Below are positions 43,943 through 55,008 of a stretch of DNA of 64,000 bases, piece after piece. The notes under the pieces were generated by a model. The model had not been told where the DNA came from. It was given only the letters and a program-made list of their open reading frames with translations, and made no database searches. The DNA is from Erodium maritimum (taxonomy: Eukaryota; Streptophyta; Magnoliopsida; Geraniales; Geraniaceae): assembly GCA_963921825.1 (NCBI GenBank), contig OY997593.1:57830039-57894038 (forward strand), written 5' to 3'. The translations under genes and the position numbers were made by a program. Position 1 is the first letter of the stretch. Each line of letters begins with the position of its first letter.

Positions 43943-44863
43943 TATATATATATATATAATAACATTCAGATATGACTTGCCCAATTTTGTACGAAATACG
44001 ACTCAATCCCAGCTTTGGAATCGCAAATCGCATGGCCTTTTTTTTACTTTTTTTTCACCAAGTTTCTTATTTTGATCTTTCCCGCTTCGTTTCAACTCCG
44101 ATTTAATTTTTTCTTGCGCCAAAAACTTTCTTTTTTCAAGATCTATCTATCAAGTAGCATATTAAATATGTTTTGAAGCAAAAAAGAACATGTACAAGCA
44201 AAAACACAAATTGTTAACCGTGCACTAATGTATGTTTTTGCAACTTCATTTGTATGAATAAGTTAATCTTAATGTATGTTTTGTATGTATGTTTTTACAA
44301 ATGCATGTTTATTAATTTTCAGTTATATATGTACACTGAACTTAATGTATGTTTATACAATTTTAAATGTATGTTCTTGGCATTTTCATTTGTATGTGTA
44401 AGCCAACCTTAATGCATGTTGTTTCAGTTGTATGTATACGCTAAACTTAGTGTATGTTTTTACTATTTTCTTTTGTATGTGTATGTATGTTTTGTACATG
44501 TAAGCTAATAAATTAAGATTAGCTAAAACATACATTAAGATTAGCTTATTCATACAAATGTAGTTGCAAGAACATACAATAGTACATGGTTAACAATTTG
44601 TGTTTTTGCTTGTACATGTTTTTTTTTTGCTTCAAAACATATTCAAAATGGTACTTGATAGATAGATCTTGAAAAAAGAAAGTTTTTGGCGCAAGAAAAA
44701 ATTAAATCGGAGTTGAAACGAAGCGGGAAAGATCAAAATAAGAAACTTGGTGGAAAAAAAATAGGTCATGCGAAAATCGTAGCCCTTGGGAAATTTACAA
44801 TTCCAAAATTGGGATTAAGTCGTATTTCGTATTTAAAGATTGGGTCGTACCTGAAAGCTCCCC
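43943..44863. mobile_element. Foldback (long inverted repeat) element in TA repeat
   Basis: The left arm (from TATAATAACATTCAGATATG) and right arm (to TCGTACCTGAAAGCTCCCC) are inverted copies for about 300 bp: TACGAAATACGACTCAATCC at left against AAGTCGTATTTCGTA at right, and CAAGATCTATCTATCAAGTA against TTGATAGATAGATCTTG. The loop repeats TTAATGTATGTTTT units. The terminal (TA)n suggests the same insertion preference as the large MULE. The plus-strand frame 44686-44889 is within an arm and is not a gene. It is related to the foldback element at 50836-52157. Confidence 0.75.
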
Positions 44864-44883
44864 TATATATATATATATATATA

Positions 44884-45246
44884 GGGTAGCTATCCAGTAA
44901 AAATCATCCTTATTGTGCAAACTACGAACCAATCTAAGCCACAGGATGCGGTCAAAGTGACGTCAGTAGAGCGCGCGCGATGCTGACACGTGGCAGATTC
45001 GCGCGCGCCTCTGCCCGCGCGCGTGAGCGTGTTGACCACGCGCGCACACGGTGCTAATAGTTTGGCGCGCACAGTGCTAATAGTTTAGCACAGTGCCAAA
45101 CTATTAGCACTGTGCGCCCAAACTATTAGCACTATGGGCGCCACGTGTCAGCACTGTGCGAGCGCACCAGCAGCGCGCGCGCCCACGTGTCAGCACCTGG
45201 TGAGTTCGTAGTTTGTACAATAAGGTGTGATTTGTATTTGATACCA

Positions 45247-45250
<4 letters not shown>
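44884..45250. mobile_element. 367-bp MITE with ~50-bp TIRs in TA repeat
   Basis: Left GGGTAGCTATCCAGTAAAAA...CCTTATTGTGCAAACTACGA. Right, reversed, GGGTTGGTATCAAATACAAA...CCTTATTGTACAAACTACGA. Both ends abut TA runs. The interior is rich in GCGCGC, like the left subterminal part of the giant MULE. Confidence 0.85.
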
Positions 45251-45286
<36 letters not shown>

Positions 45287-45288
<2 letters not shown>

Positions 45289-45542
45289 CAATCAGGTACA
45301 AACTTCTATCTTTCGTCAGAACGTAGAACTTTCAATCTGGGCCCTTGGATCATAGAATTAAAGGCCCAGATTCAATGCATATCTTTTAGTATCTTTTTAA
45401 TTAATGCATATCTTGTAATTGATTTCGTAATCAATCACCACCACCCCCCCTGAATTTCGGTGACCATCCGATCTGGATAATCAATGGCCCAGATTAATTC
45501 TACGTTCTGACCCGAAATAGGGTTTGTACTTGATTGTTCCCC
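45287..45542. mobile_element. ~256-bp MITE in TA repeat
   Basis: Left AACAATCAGGTACAAACTTC...GTCAGAACGTAGAA. Right, reversed, GAACAATCAAGTACAAACCC...GTCAGAACGTAGAATTAATC. Both ends abut (TA)n (45251-45285 and 45543-45555). Confidence 0.82.
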
Positions 45543-45555
45543 TATATATATATAT

Positions 45556-45949
45556 TAACAGATGAAATATTAGTTCGACCAAAATAAAGAAATGCAGTTG
45601 CAATGGCAACTTCAGCAGTGGGAAATTAATAAAGAGGTTTAGGTAGCGATCGTTTTAAGCTTTACTGTAATATATTAGGAATACAAAGTAACGTTATAAC
45701 TAAGTTTCACATGACAAACAGTAAAAAAACAAAGGATTATGACCACTCAACCTTAAATTTATTACAACTTTCCAGTTTACCGTAGTCAGTATTGTAAATC
45801 TTATACATTTTCTCTTTCGCTAATCGAGAACTTAACCTTGATTTTAGTCGCCTTATCTTTGCGATCATAGTGCTTCCTTCCTTTACTCCCGCCATCGACA
45901 CATCTGACATCGTTATTACTGTAGTCCTTGTCAGTCCCGTCACGTTGCC
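45556..45949. other. Unassigned DNA
   Basis: AT-rich, with no gene, repeat or domain that I can identify. Confidence 0.4.
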
Positions 45950-47095
45950 CCTGGTTCAGTCCTCTCCGTCAAAGACCACGCGGTCAGATGGAGAATCTCT
46001 GGCCTTAAATCCATAGCGTAGGAGAAAGCCAAAGCCAACCCTAGTCGGGTCGCTTCCAACACTTTCTCCACTTCCGGTGGTTCCCCCTATCCTCTCGCCA
46101 TCCACAGAAATGGTGTCTTTCTCTGTGGGTACCTCCACTCCACCACCTCCTGCCAAGCCACGACGAAGATGTCCGGGGAAGCCTAAGGTCGTTACTTCGG
46201 TCGCAAGTAACCCTGTGTTGGCTCTTCATCCGCCGCCACAGCCCAACATCCTTTCGCCAACCCCTCCTTGCGTTCAAATTCCTCGGGTTAATCCCTCTCA
46301 CCCTCTTCAACGAGATCCGACGCGGGGGAAGGGTCCAATGGAGGACCTCTAAAGGACGGGGGCGGAGGCATTAATGTTGGGGCGTGTCTCCCCAATCGGG
46401 ATAGAATCCCGATCCTCCCCTCGCTTCTCACTTTTCCGGATGGCATGGTTCATGGCCGGAAGGTGTCTCTTTTGCTAGATGAGCCCTCACCGCCTCCTGC
46501 TATGACCTTATCGGAGTTGTAGGTTTCCAAGACAGCGCTTCAGGATGGGCTATCGAGCCGTCCCATTGAGGAGGAGGTCGAGATCGTGGTCCCGTTCTCT
46601 CCGATTGCCTCCACGATTATTTCTCGTTAGTATTGGGGGCTGTTGGGGAAGTTGTGGATGACTATGTCTCCTCTAAAGGACACCCTTCTTCGGATCATTA
46701 CCATCGCGTGAGGGCATGCAGAAGATGGCCTCGCCGTCAAGGATCTCGGGTCGGGACTCTTTCGATTCTACTTCCGGTCAACGGAGGCACACTCATGGGT
46801 GCTGGATAATGAGCCTTGGAGTTTCGATGGGCGACCCCTTTTTCTTGATGATCTGAATCTGTGTGCTCGAAAGCTTCCAGCGTTGGACAAAATGCAACTT
46901 TGGGTCCACGCTCGGGGGCTGCCACCGTTGGTCAGGACAAAAGCTATAGGGAGAAGTGATCAGGGATGCCTTAGGGCCTTGTGTTGAGGTACCCTACGAT
47001 CAGTGGGGCATGTACTGCGGCAGTACAGTGCGGGTACGCTATTGGTACCTACTGGAGGGCCCTCTCAAGCGGAGTCTGGTATTACAATTCAAGGA

Positions 47096-47100
47096 GTTCC
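47096..47100. repeat. Target-site duplication GTTCC (left)
   Basis: GTTCC before the LTR is repeated exactly at 49909-49913. Confidence 0.92.
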
Positions 47101-49908
47101 TGTAAGAACCGCTCCCGGTCGAACCGGGAAAATTTGGGGAAAGTTGACTTTCCGCCGGAAAAGTCAACTGATGACTCCAGGAGTCATTCAGGACCTTTCC
47201 AGGACCCAAAAAGCTTAGTCGTCGTTACGGTTAGCTTAGTTGGGTCATTTCCTTTCAAATGACATCTTTTGTGGAAAAGTCAAACCCGGGTCAAACTAGG
47301 TCGATTTTGGATTATTAACGAATAAAATAATATGAGCTGAGATATTTTGGGTAGGAGTGGTCCCCACATGGACACATGTCCATGTTAGCTTGGAAGGGAA
47401 GAAAAGTGGGTTAAAAGACCAATTGGTCCCCACATATGGACAAAATAGAGAGAGATGGGCTAAAGTACGAAATGGACTTTTCCACTTAGAGGATAAGACC
47501 ACATGGTGAAAAATTTCTGCTCATTTCTTCTTGTTGGCCGAACCGTTATAGAGAGAAGAGAGAGAGTGTAAAACTCCATTGAAGCTCCATTGAAGCTTGA
47601 AGAAGAAGCAAGAGAAAGGAAACTCTTTTTGGCCATTTCTACACCAAATCTTCTCAAATTTACTTCATCTTCTTCATCTCTTCACTTCCTAGAGGTTGGT
47701 ATGGTTTATTTCCCTATTTGATGATATTGGTGTTGTGGGTTTGAGTAGAGATGACTTGAACTAGTGAGTTTTGGGTGTTGGATGGTTTAAATGTTGATTT
47801 GTGAAGAAGAAGTGGAGTTGGATGATGGAAATCACTTGGTTTGAGTTGTTTTTGATGAAACCCACCATGGGTCTTGAAACTTTGGATTAGTTGAGGTGAA
47901 AATTGAAGTTCTAAAGCTTAAAAATGGTGTTATGGAGAACGTAGAACTAGTTAGGAGCTTGTTGGAGAAATTAGATATTTTTCTGGGGACCGGAGGCTCG
48001 CCGGAGCTCCGCCGGTCGCCGGAATCCGGCCACCGGAGGAGGGGATGACCGGCCATGGTCCGCCACCCTTATAACCGGGACCGGCCATGGTCCGCCACCC
48101 ATGGACCGTGATCGGCCGGTCCGGTTTGGCCACCCACGGCCATGTGTGGCCGTGGGGCCCACATGGCCGAGTTTTGGTGGTTTCGTAAATGGAGCGGTCG
48201 TGGGTGAACCCCGGGACGATATTTTCACACCCGGAACGAATTATGGATGTGATTCATGAAACTTCGGGAAAAACGTTTAGAAACTTTAAATGCGAATTTA
48301 GAACGCTCGTACCTCGGAATTTAATTCCGTCAAGTGCGTTGGAACAAGTAATTAATGTGATTCATTAATTAGGTTTGATAGACACGAAAAGGGGAATTTC
48401 CGGAGTCCCGAGGGACGTTTTCCCGATTCCGGGCAAAATGGTCCTTCTGGGCCCATTTTGCCAAGTTGAGCAATTGAGATTAGTTTGGGTATTTCCCTTT
48501 TTAATCCACACTTGAATTAGCATTAATTCTTGTATTGCTTGTAATCTTAGACTTTGGACCCGAGGTTGACGGAGGAGGAGACTTTGGACCTCGTGAAGTG
48601 ACAAGGAGGAAGCTAGCCAGGTCGTCCGCTGCGGGATCAGATTGCTTTTGAGGTAGGGAAAGTAGCGAATACCGGTTTAATTGTGGAAAGTTACTAGTAT
48701 GCCTATAGGTCGTAATTACTTGATTAAATTATTATAATTTCATGATTAAGATGTGAAGAACGAGTGAAATGAGGGATAACTTACGAGCCATGTCGAGCCG
48801 TAAGTTTGGGATTGTCGTGCTGTAGAAATGCATGCGGGCCATGTCGAGCCCTTAGGTTGTGCGTGGATTGAAACGCCATGATCTTTGATTGAGATGCATG
48901 ATGTGTGATTTAGCCGTTGTTAGATTGACAATCACGATATGATATGCTCGTTGTAGCGTGTTGTTATGTTTTGGGTAAGTGTGTCATGCTTGATATGACG
49001 TGAACCAATGTTTGTGATATGATCGGGTGATTGATAGACCGATGTGACGTGTTGTGGTAAGATTGTTGGGCTTGGTAAGCCGTGGCTGAACTATGGCATT
49101 ATGATGCGTGTTATTCTCTTGATGTGTGTTCCAAGAGGAGTTGTATTCCGGTATGGTACCTACACCGAGGGGGTACGTCGGAGTAGGGTAGTACCTACAC
49201 GGAGGGAGTACGGTTACGTGATTAGTATAGTGATTGTGCCCCGACGGATTCCCAGAAAGGCATCTAGGCCGAGGCTGTGTGTTCTGGTACGATGTATTGT
49301 GACTGTGCCCCGATGCGGTTCCGTAAAGATATCCAGGCCGATGCTGAGTGTTCCGGTACGATATGATAGAGTCCGACTGTGTACAGCCGGCGGAGTTCGG
49401 GGACTGCGGTACGGGACGTATGATTGTTTTACTGTGTATGGTATGATTGATGATTGGATAAGTGATGTGAGTACAGTATGATAGTGAAGTGTGGTTGTGA
49501 ATTTTTGTTCTCCGTGGAGGTCATTAGGGTTGTGCCTTGCTAGTATGCCTTAATTGGACGGTTACTCGTGGTGGTGAGCGGACGCTCATCACTTTAACTA
49601 CTTTTCCTACTGAGCGAAAACTCACCCCTTTACTTTTTTGTTTTACAGGTCTTGAGCGGGATTTGTGCTAGCGGGATTCTCGGAGCTTGGGAGCTAGCGA
49701 GGGTCGTGTCTAGTGTGGTCTAGAGACGTGTTGTTATTTGACGTTTAAACTCATTTATTACTTGGTTTTGTCGAGTTGTGACTCGCGCTGTTGTTTGAAT
49801 ATTTTAAACTGTTATTTGAGACCCTTTTTAGTATTAAAATTTCTTTTATTATTTATCTCTTTAAATTCACGTCTCGAGTCCGGTCAAAACCGGATTTGGG
49901 GCGAGACA
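47101..49908 (+). mobile_element. Solo LTR, family B (2808 bp)
   Basis: It starts TGTAAGAACCGCTCCCGG and ends TTTGGGGCGAGACA, flanked by the 5-bp duplication GTTCC. It inserted in the LINE gag. It contains GTGAGCGGACGCTCAT at 49575-49590, resembling the symmetrical element in family A LTRs. The 145-aa frame at 49044-49481 lies inside the LTR and has no known domain, so it is not called as a gene. This copy defines the ends used to recognise the copies at 2246-7690. Confidence 0.93.
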
Positions 49909-50400
49909 GTTCCTGGATCCCGTGAAGGTCGACCTCACCTACACTAAGCTCCCAAGTTTTTGCTTCAACTGTGGGCGTATGGGGCACGTTATACGAGATT
50001 GTAAATTGGAGCTGAAGAGTACCCTGAGGTAAGACACCTCTCTGTTGGAGTTCCAGCGAGATAAACAGGTGAAGTCGTACGTGAAAGAATGGACTGAGTC
50101 ACCACCGAGAATACTACCCGACTTGGGGAGTGTTTCCCCGAGCACTGCATCTAAGGGCTTCTCATCTAGGGGAAGAAACTCGTATGCTTCCCCGAGCATT
50201 ATATCTAACCGTATAGAGGCTCGAGTTTGCACCTAGTTCGGGAAGGTGGATCCTAGCTTGAAAAACTTGGTGACCAACCAGCTCTCTGATGGCCGGGTCA
50301 CTGAAGTTTCAGCGCCTATTTCACATGGGCTTGGAGATATTGAAGGAACTGCTACCGGTGGAGTGAAGAGGACTACGGTTGACGCTCCCTGGGATAATTA

Positions 50401-50835
50401 AGTGAGGGCTGGGAAAAAGCCCCGCCAGAAGGAATAATAGGGTTCCCATGCTTCAGGGACTGGCTTCGGGAGGGATCCATAGTGAAAGCTTTGCATCCTA
50501 CTATTGATGCAGTCCTTAGCCAGGTTTCGGAGCAGGACTTCAAGTACATTATTCTCATCCCCAACCCTTCCTTCCTGTCTATATGGCGGCCTATACAGCG
50601 TTTCAATACCGTCAGTGACGGTTCTAATATGTTAAAGAACTGAGAACAATATGTATTTTGTGTCTATTTTTTTCTATTGGTCAGAGAGCATGTTCCCTAG
50701 CACATATCTGTATATAATCGATTTCTATATTAATAAAACGGACATATCTGTATATAATCGATTTCTATATTAATAAAACAATATATGTTAGTAAAAAAAA
50801 ACATTACAACTTTCCATCTGAGAAGAGAAATCAGC
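50401..50835. other. Unassigned DNA with a 41-bp tandem duplication
   Basis: ACATATCTGTATATAATCGA followed by TTTCTATATTAATAAAAC occurs twice in tandem (50699-50781). The upstream part may be the tail of the LINE gag pseudogene. No gene. Confidence 0.6.
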
Positions 50836-52157
50836 TAGAAACTCCTCTTATCCTAAAAAAATGTGTGAACCAATCCAAGCCACACACACGTAAGATATAA
50901 CATTCACCATGATGCCACATCATCACCCCAATTCCACCCAAATTCACGCCACTTTCATCATTTCTCACACAAGCAAGGGCATAATTGTAATAGCATGGTG
51001 CCATGTGGACAAGTGTCCATTTTTTTCTTAACCAATTCACTAATATAATATTTTCCGATTCGTTTGAACTCCGATTAGCTTCAAACTTGCGTCAATATTT
51101 TTCTTTTTCCAAGGGCTTCAAATCAAGATCAGTCATGATTATATTTTGAAGCACGAAAATAAAAGGTTATATTGGGGTGATAAAAACAATGTTCAGTGTT
51201 GATAAATCTTCACTAATAATTTTTTTATATCGGGGGTATCAAACTAGTGCTAAATGTTGATAAAAAAAACATGTACTGGGGTGATAAAAAAACAGATAGT
51301 GAGATGATAAAAATCATGTTCAATTAAAAATAAGGGTGATAAACTAGAGTTTAGTGTTGATAAAAAAAACATGTGATAGGATGATAAGCATAGTGTTTAG
51401 TGTTGATAAAGTTAGTGCTTAGTGTTCATAAAAAACATGTGATGATGTGATAAAAATCATGTTCGATTTTCGAAACTGAGGTGATAAAACTAGTGTTCAG
51501 TGTTGATAAACCCAGTGTATAGTGTTGATAAAAATTACCCAGACTTAACTTTTTTTTTAAATCAGCCCCGAAATAAGGGTGATAAACTAGAGTTTATTGT
51601 TGATAAAAAAAACATGTGATGGGATGATAAAAACACATGTAATTTAATGATAAACATAGTGTTTAGTGTTGATAAAACTGGTGCTTAGTGTTCATAAAAA
51701 ACATGTGATGATGTGATAAAAATCATGTTCGATTTTGGAAAATGAGGTGATAAAACTAGTGTTCAGTGTTGATAAACACAGTGTATAGTGTTGATAAACC
51801 CAGTGTATAGTGTTGATAAAAATTACCCAGACTTAACTTTTTTTAAAAAAACCAGCCCCGAAATAATTTTTTTTTTCATGCTTCAAAATATATTCATGAC
51901 TGATCTTGATAGAAAGCCCTTGAAAAAAAAACTAATGGCGCAAGTTTGAAGCCAATCCGAGTTCAAATGAAGCTGGAAAAATTAAATTATGAATTGGTAA
52001 AAAAAATAATATGATGGTTTTACTAAAAAGCCCTTACCACTTACTAAAAAGTGTTGTTTTTTTGCAGTCAACAAATCAATTGCATCTCATCCATCCATTC
52101 TTAAAATGAATGACTTGGATTGGTTCACACGGTTTTTACGTTAAGGAGTGGTTTCTA
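50836..52157. mobile_element. Foldback element with GATAAA-rich core
   Basis: The left end TAGAAACTCCTCTTATCC...GTGTGAACCAATCCAAG is matched by the right end, reversed, TAGAAACCACTCCTTAACGT...GTGTGAACCAATCCAAG. Longer inner arms also pair (TTGAAGCACGAAAA region at 51150 with TTCATGCTTCAAAATATATT at 51877; TCCAAGGGCTTCAAATCAAG with GATAGAAAGCCCTTG). The core holds a ~270-bp direct duplication (51441-51560 against 51711-51860) and many GTGTTGATAAA units. The arms resemble those of the element at 43943-44863 (TTGATAGA...CTTGAAAAAA...GGCGCAAG). Confidence 0.75.
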
Positions 52158-52286
52158 TTTGATTTTTCTTCTTCCATCTGATTCCTCATACCACACCGGC
52201 TTATCTTTATACTATTATAAGCATAAGAGCTTATCGTTCACTCCGCAGCAATTGCCGTAGCTACCCACATTCATCAACTAGCTTGC

Positions 52287-52295
52287 TTTTATTAA
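52287..52295. repeat. 9-bp target-site duplication TTTTATTAA (left)
   Basis: TTTTATTAA precedes the MITE. The partner copy is at 54419-54427, displaced by a later LINE insertion. Confidence 0.75.
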
Positions 52296-52732
52296 GGGTT
52301 AAATGTTGAAACTTACCCTTATATATTGGTCACGAACACTATGCTACCCTCATTTTCAAAATCACATTTGCGGTACCTTATCTATTGGTCACACGATTCC
52401 GTTAGGACAAATGGACGGTAAAATGCCATTTTTTTCCCTTAAGTATTTGACCTCTATATATTTTATAAGGAACAACAACGAGGGTGCAATGGTAATGTTC
52501 CTTATTAAATGTATAAAAGTCAAATAATTAAGGAAAAAGCAGCATTTTACCATCCATTATATGACACTTGAGGTCATATGACTAACGGAATGGAAAAAAC
52601 GGCATTTTACCGTCCATTTTTCCTAACGAAATCGCGTGACCAATAGATAAGGTACCACAAATGTGATTTTGAAAAAGAGGGTAACATAGTGTTCGTGACC
52701 AATACATAAGGGTAAGTTTCAACATTTAACCC
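52296..52732. mobile_element. 437-bp MULE-type MITE (long TIRs)
   Basis: The ends are GGGTTAAATGTTGAAACTTA and its reverse complement, with arms of about 150 bp (CACTATG...TATCTATTGGTCAC...GGACGGTAAAATGCC, mirrored at 52590-52730). A 9-bp target duplication is typical of Mutator-like elements. No coding capacity. Confidence 0.82.
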
Positions 52733-52745
52733 CTTTTAATTATTG

Positions 52746-54408
52746 CATCCGTTTCTCTCTAAAAAACCTCTCTCTAGTTTCTTCCTAAAACCTAGTTTCC
52801 TTGGCCGCCGTCGACGGCGATGGCCTCATGGCTTCGGCCATGAGGTCATCGTTGTCCTCTTCTCCTTCCTCTCGTTTGTCTGCTGCGGTTTTCTCTCTTT
52901 CCCCTTCGTTTTTTCCTTTTCGTTGGCTTATCTCTTTGCCGGCGAAGTTCCGGCTTGGATCTGTATGTGGGAGGCTTTTCCTCACCGATTTGGTGTTGAT
53001 GGCCACAGATCCAGTCGGGTACGTCGTTTGGTGGAGATATTTGCCACCGGCCGGTGCCCCTGGCTTCAGATCTACTTTTTGAGGGTTTGGTTTCCGGTCC
53101 CTCCCTCTTCCTTCAGAGCTGTATCGTGGTTTTTCCGGCTGTGTCCAGTGGTGGGTGTCGGTGGTGACATCGTGGGCGAGGGTTGGGGCTGGTTCTGAGA
53201 TCTTCGGGGGTGAGATTTGGGGTTCTGGTATCCCTTTTTTCTTTTCTCTCTTTCCTCCCCTGGCTCGTCTTTCTTCCCTCGCTCGACTTGGCTCTCTGGC
53301 CTTTCGGCTTCAATTGTTTGGGACTTCTTTTGGCGCTTCTGAGTCTTCTCCTCCGTGGATTTGCTGTGGAAGTGACAACTACTGGTGGCTCTTCACTGTG
53401 ACGGGTTCGTGCTGCCCAGCTTCGTGCCTCCTCCCTCTCCGTTCTCCGTTCTCCGTTCATCCTTGGACTTGAGTTGATGTGCCTTTTAGGTATGGATTCT
53501 TTGCTTCCTCTTCCTCTCTTCTTTACTTTTGACCCCAGATACTTTCCAATTAGTCTTCCTTTCCCCATACCACTTGTGGATGGGGCTTCACGAGCGGTGA
53601 TGGCCGGCGTGAAGAGTTTAGCCTTGGGCTTTTGTTGAAGAATTTTTTTCTTTGGTTTCTTCGGGTCTTAGTATTAGTTTTGAGGTTAGAGGTAGATTTG
53701 TCCTGTCCCCCTCTTGGGTATCCTGGTGTTGGCCGGATTGGAGGCGCCATTTTGGTCCTTTGGCCTGATGGGTTTTTCAGTTGAGTTCTGAGGAGGCATG
53801 CGTTGTGGTTTGGGTGTTGCGGGGTGCCTTGGTGGTTCTGGTTGCTGCTTGTGTTAATCGTACTGCTGGGGTCGTCTTCTTTCTTTCGGTTTTGAGCTTG
53901 CAGGTGGAGCTGTGCTGTTTGCCTTTGACTGTTTCATTGTCTTTGCTCGGGACTTTTTGTTCCTCTGCTACTTTAGATTGTTTGGACTGGTTTGGGTCCT
54001 TGTTTCGGTACTTCATCTTCAAGAGGTTCGGATTGTTTTTGGCTTGGGTGTTGTTTAATCTTGGGGCGAGGGCTCGATTTCCTTTTACTGTTGTGGTTGC
54101 CTCTTGTTTTAGGCCTGGTTTTAATCTTGGGTTTATCTACTTTCCTTGGTTGAGCTTCATTTTCTTGTTTATTTCTTCGGGTATAGGCATTGTTAGACCC
54201 AGAGTTGTGTTGTAGTTCGTTTGGTGAAGTTGTTCTTCAAGGTTGTTGTAGCTAGGTTCTAAGACCTGTTGTAATTTGGTTCGGTTCACCCCATGTTGGG
54301 TGGACCTGTTGGTTGTATAGTTCTGTGGAGAGCTTGCCCTTACCTTCAGTTACACTTTGTAACCGTTGGTTTTTAATAAAACAAAAAAATTGCTGATCAA
54401 AAAAAAAA
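52746..54408 (+). mobile_element. LINE-like retroposon with poly(A), no RT
   Basis: It starts near TCCGTTTCTCTCTAAAAAAC, a typical L1-like 5' end, and ends AATAAAACAAAAAAATTGCT then GATC and A10. Imperfect ~24-bp duplications, CATTTAACCCC.. (52723) and CATTTAACCC.. (54409), flank it. The interior has frames rich in Phe, Leu and Ser, but no RT, endonuclease or RRM could be read. It may be an internally deleted LINE or a retroposed transcript. Confidence 0.65.
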
Positions 54409-54427
54409 CATTTAACCCTTTTATTAA

Positions 54428-54939
54428 TATTGGGTTTTGGATTGCTATTCGGATTTCTTTCTGATGTAATATTGATTAAGAGAGATTTGTGTCTGATTAC
54501 CCTTAATTATCTTTTTTTCATTTATTCTGAAATTTTTTGCACCACAAAGATAATTAAATCAACAGAATTTGGATAATTAACCTTATATTTATTGGAAAAC
54601 AGAACAAAACACGTTCAGCAAAAGAAGACAGAAATCATTGATATGATGAAGTTTGTGTCAAGAAAAAAGCGAAGATCAAACCCGTAGACTTTGTTAATAT
54701 TGTATATGGTATGTAAAGTTGAATTTAATGTTTTGTCAAACAAACAATTAATAATATTTACCAGGCCATAAATAATTTCTAACCCATAAAACTATGTGTA
54801 CAAACAAAACATTCAATTCCCAACCTACCAATCTTCAAAGCCACTAAACGTTCATGCATTTAGACATCACATCCAAATGCACCGGAAAAAAAAGCTTTAA
54901 ATGATGTTTATTTCAAACATAGTAGTATTAATGCATAAA
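54428..54939. other. AT-rich 3' flank of the sugar transporter
   Basis: No gene or repeat is seen. Confidence 0.5.
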
Positions 54940-54945
54940 TTTATT
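54940..54945 (-). terminator. Probable poly(A) signal of the sugar transporter
   Basis: AATAAA on the minus strand, 64 bp beyond the stop codon at 55009. Confidence 0.45.
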
Positions 54946-55008
54946 CAGTCTCGCACACATGTTATTGAAGATTTGGAAATACAAGCATATGTTGAGGAAA
55001 TAAAATGA

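Larger units (their letters stand above)
45950..50400 (+). pseudogene. LINE-type gag (DUF4283 plus CCHC) split by a solo LTR
   Basis: From ~46640 to 46985 a frame with stops reads DGLAVKDLGSGLFRFYF, SWVLDNEPWSFDGRPLFL and MQLWVHARGLPPLVR, the DUF4283 gag pattern of plant L1-type elements. The frame is cut at 47100 by the solo LTR and resumes at 49909: VKVDLTYTKLPSFCFNCGRM then GHVIRDC is the CCHC zinc knuckle that normally follows DUF4283. The N-terminal part (46077-46350) is proline-rich. Stops (for example TGA at 46983) and frame changes show it is dead. The 3' limit is approximate. Confidence 0.75.

Noticed and set aside
49044-49481. 145-aa frame
   Set aside because: It lies inside a solo LTR with exact target duplications and has no domain similarity or promoter.
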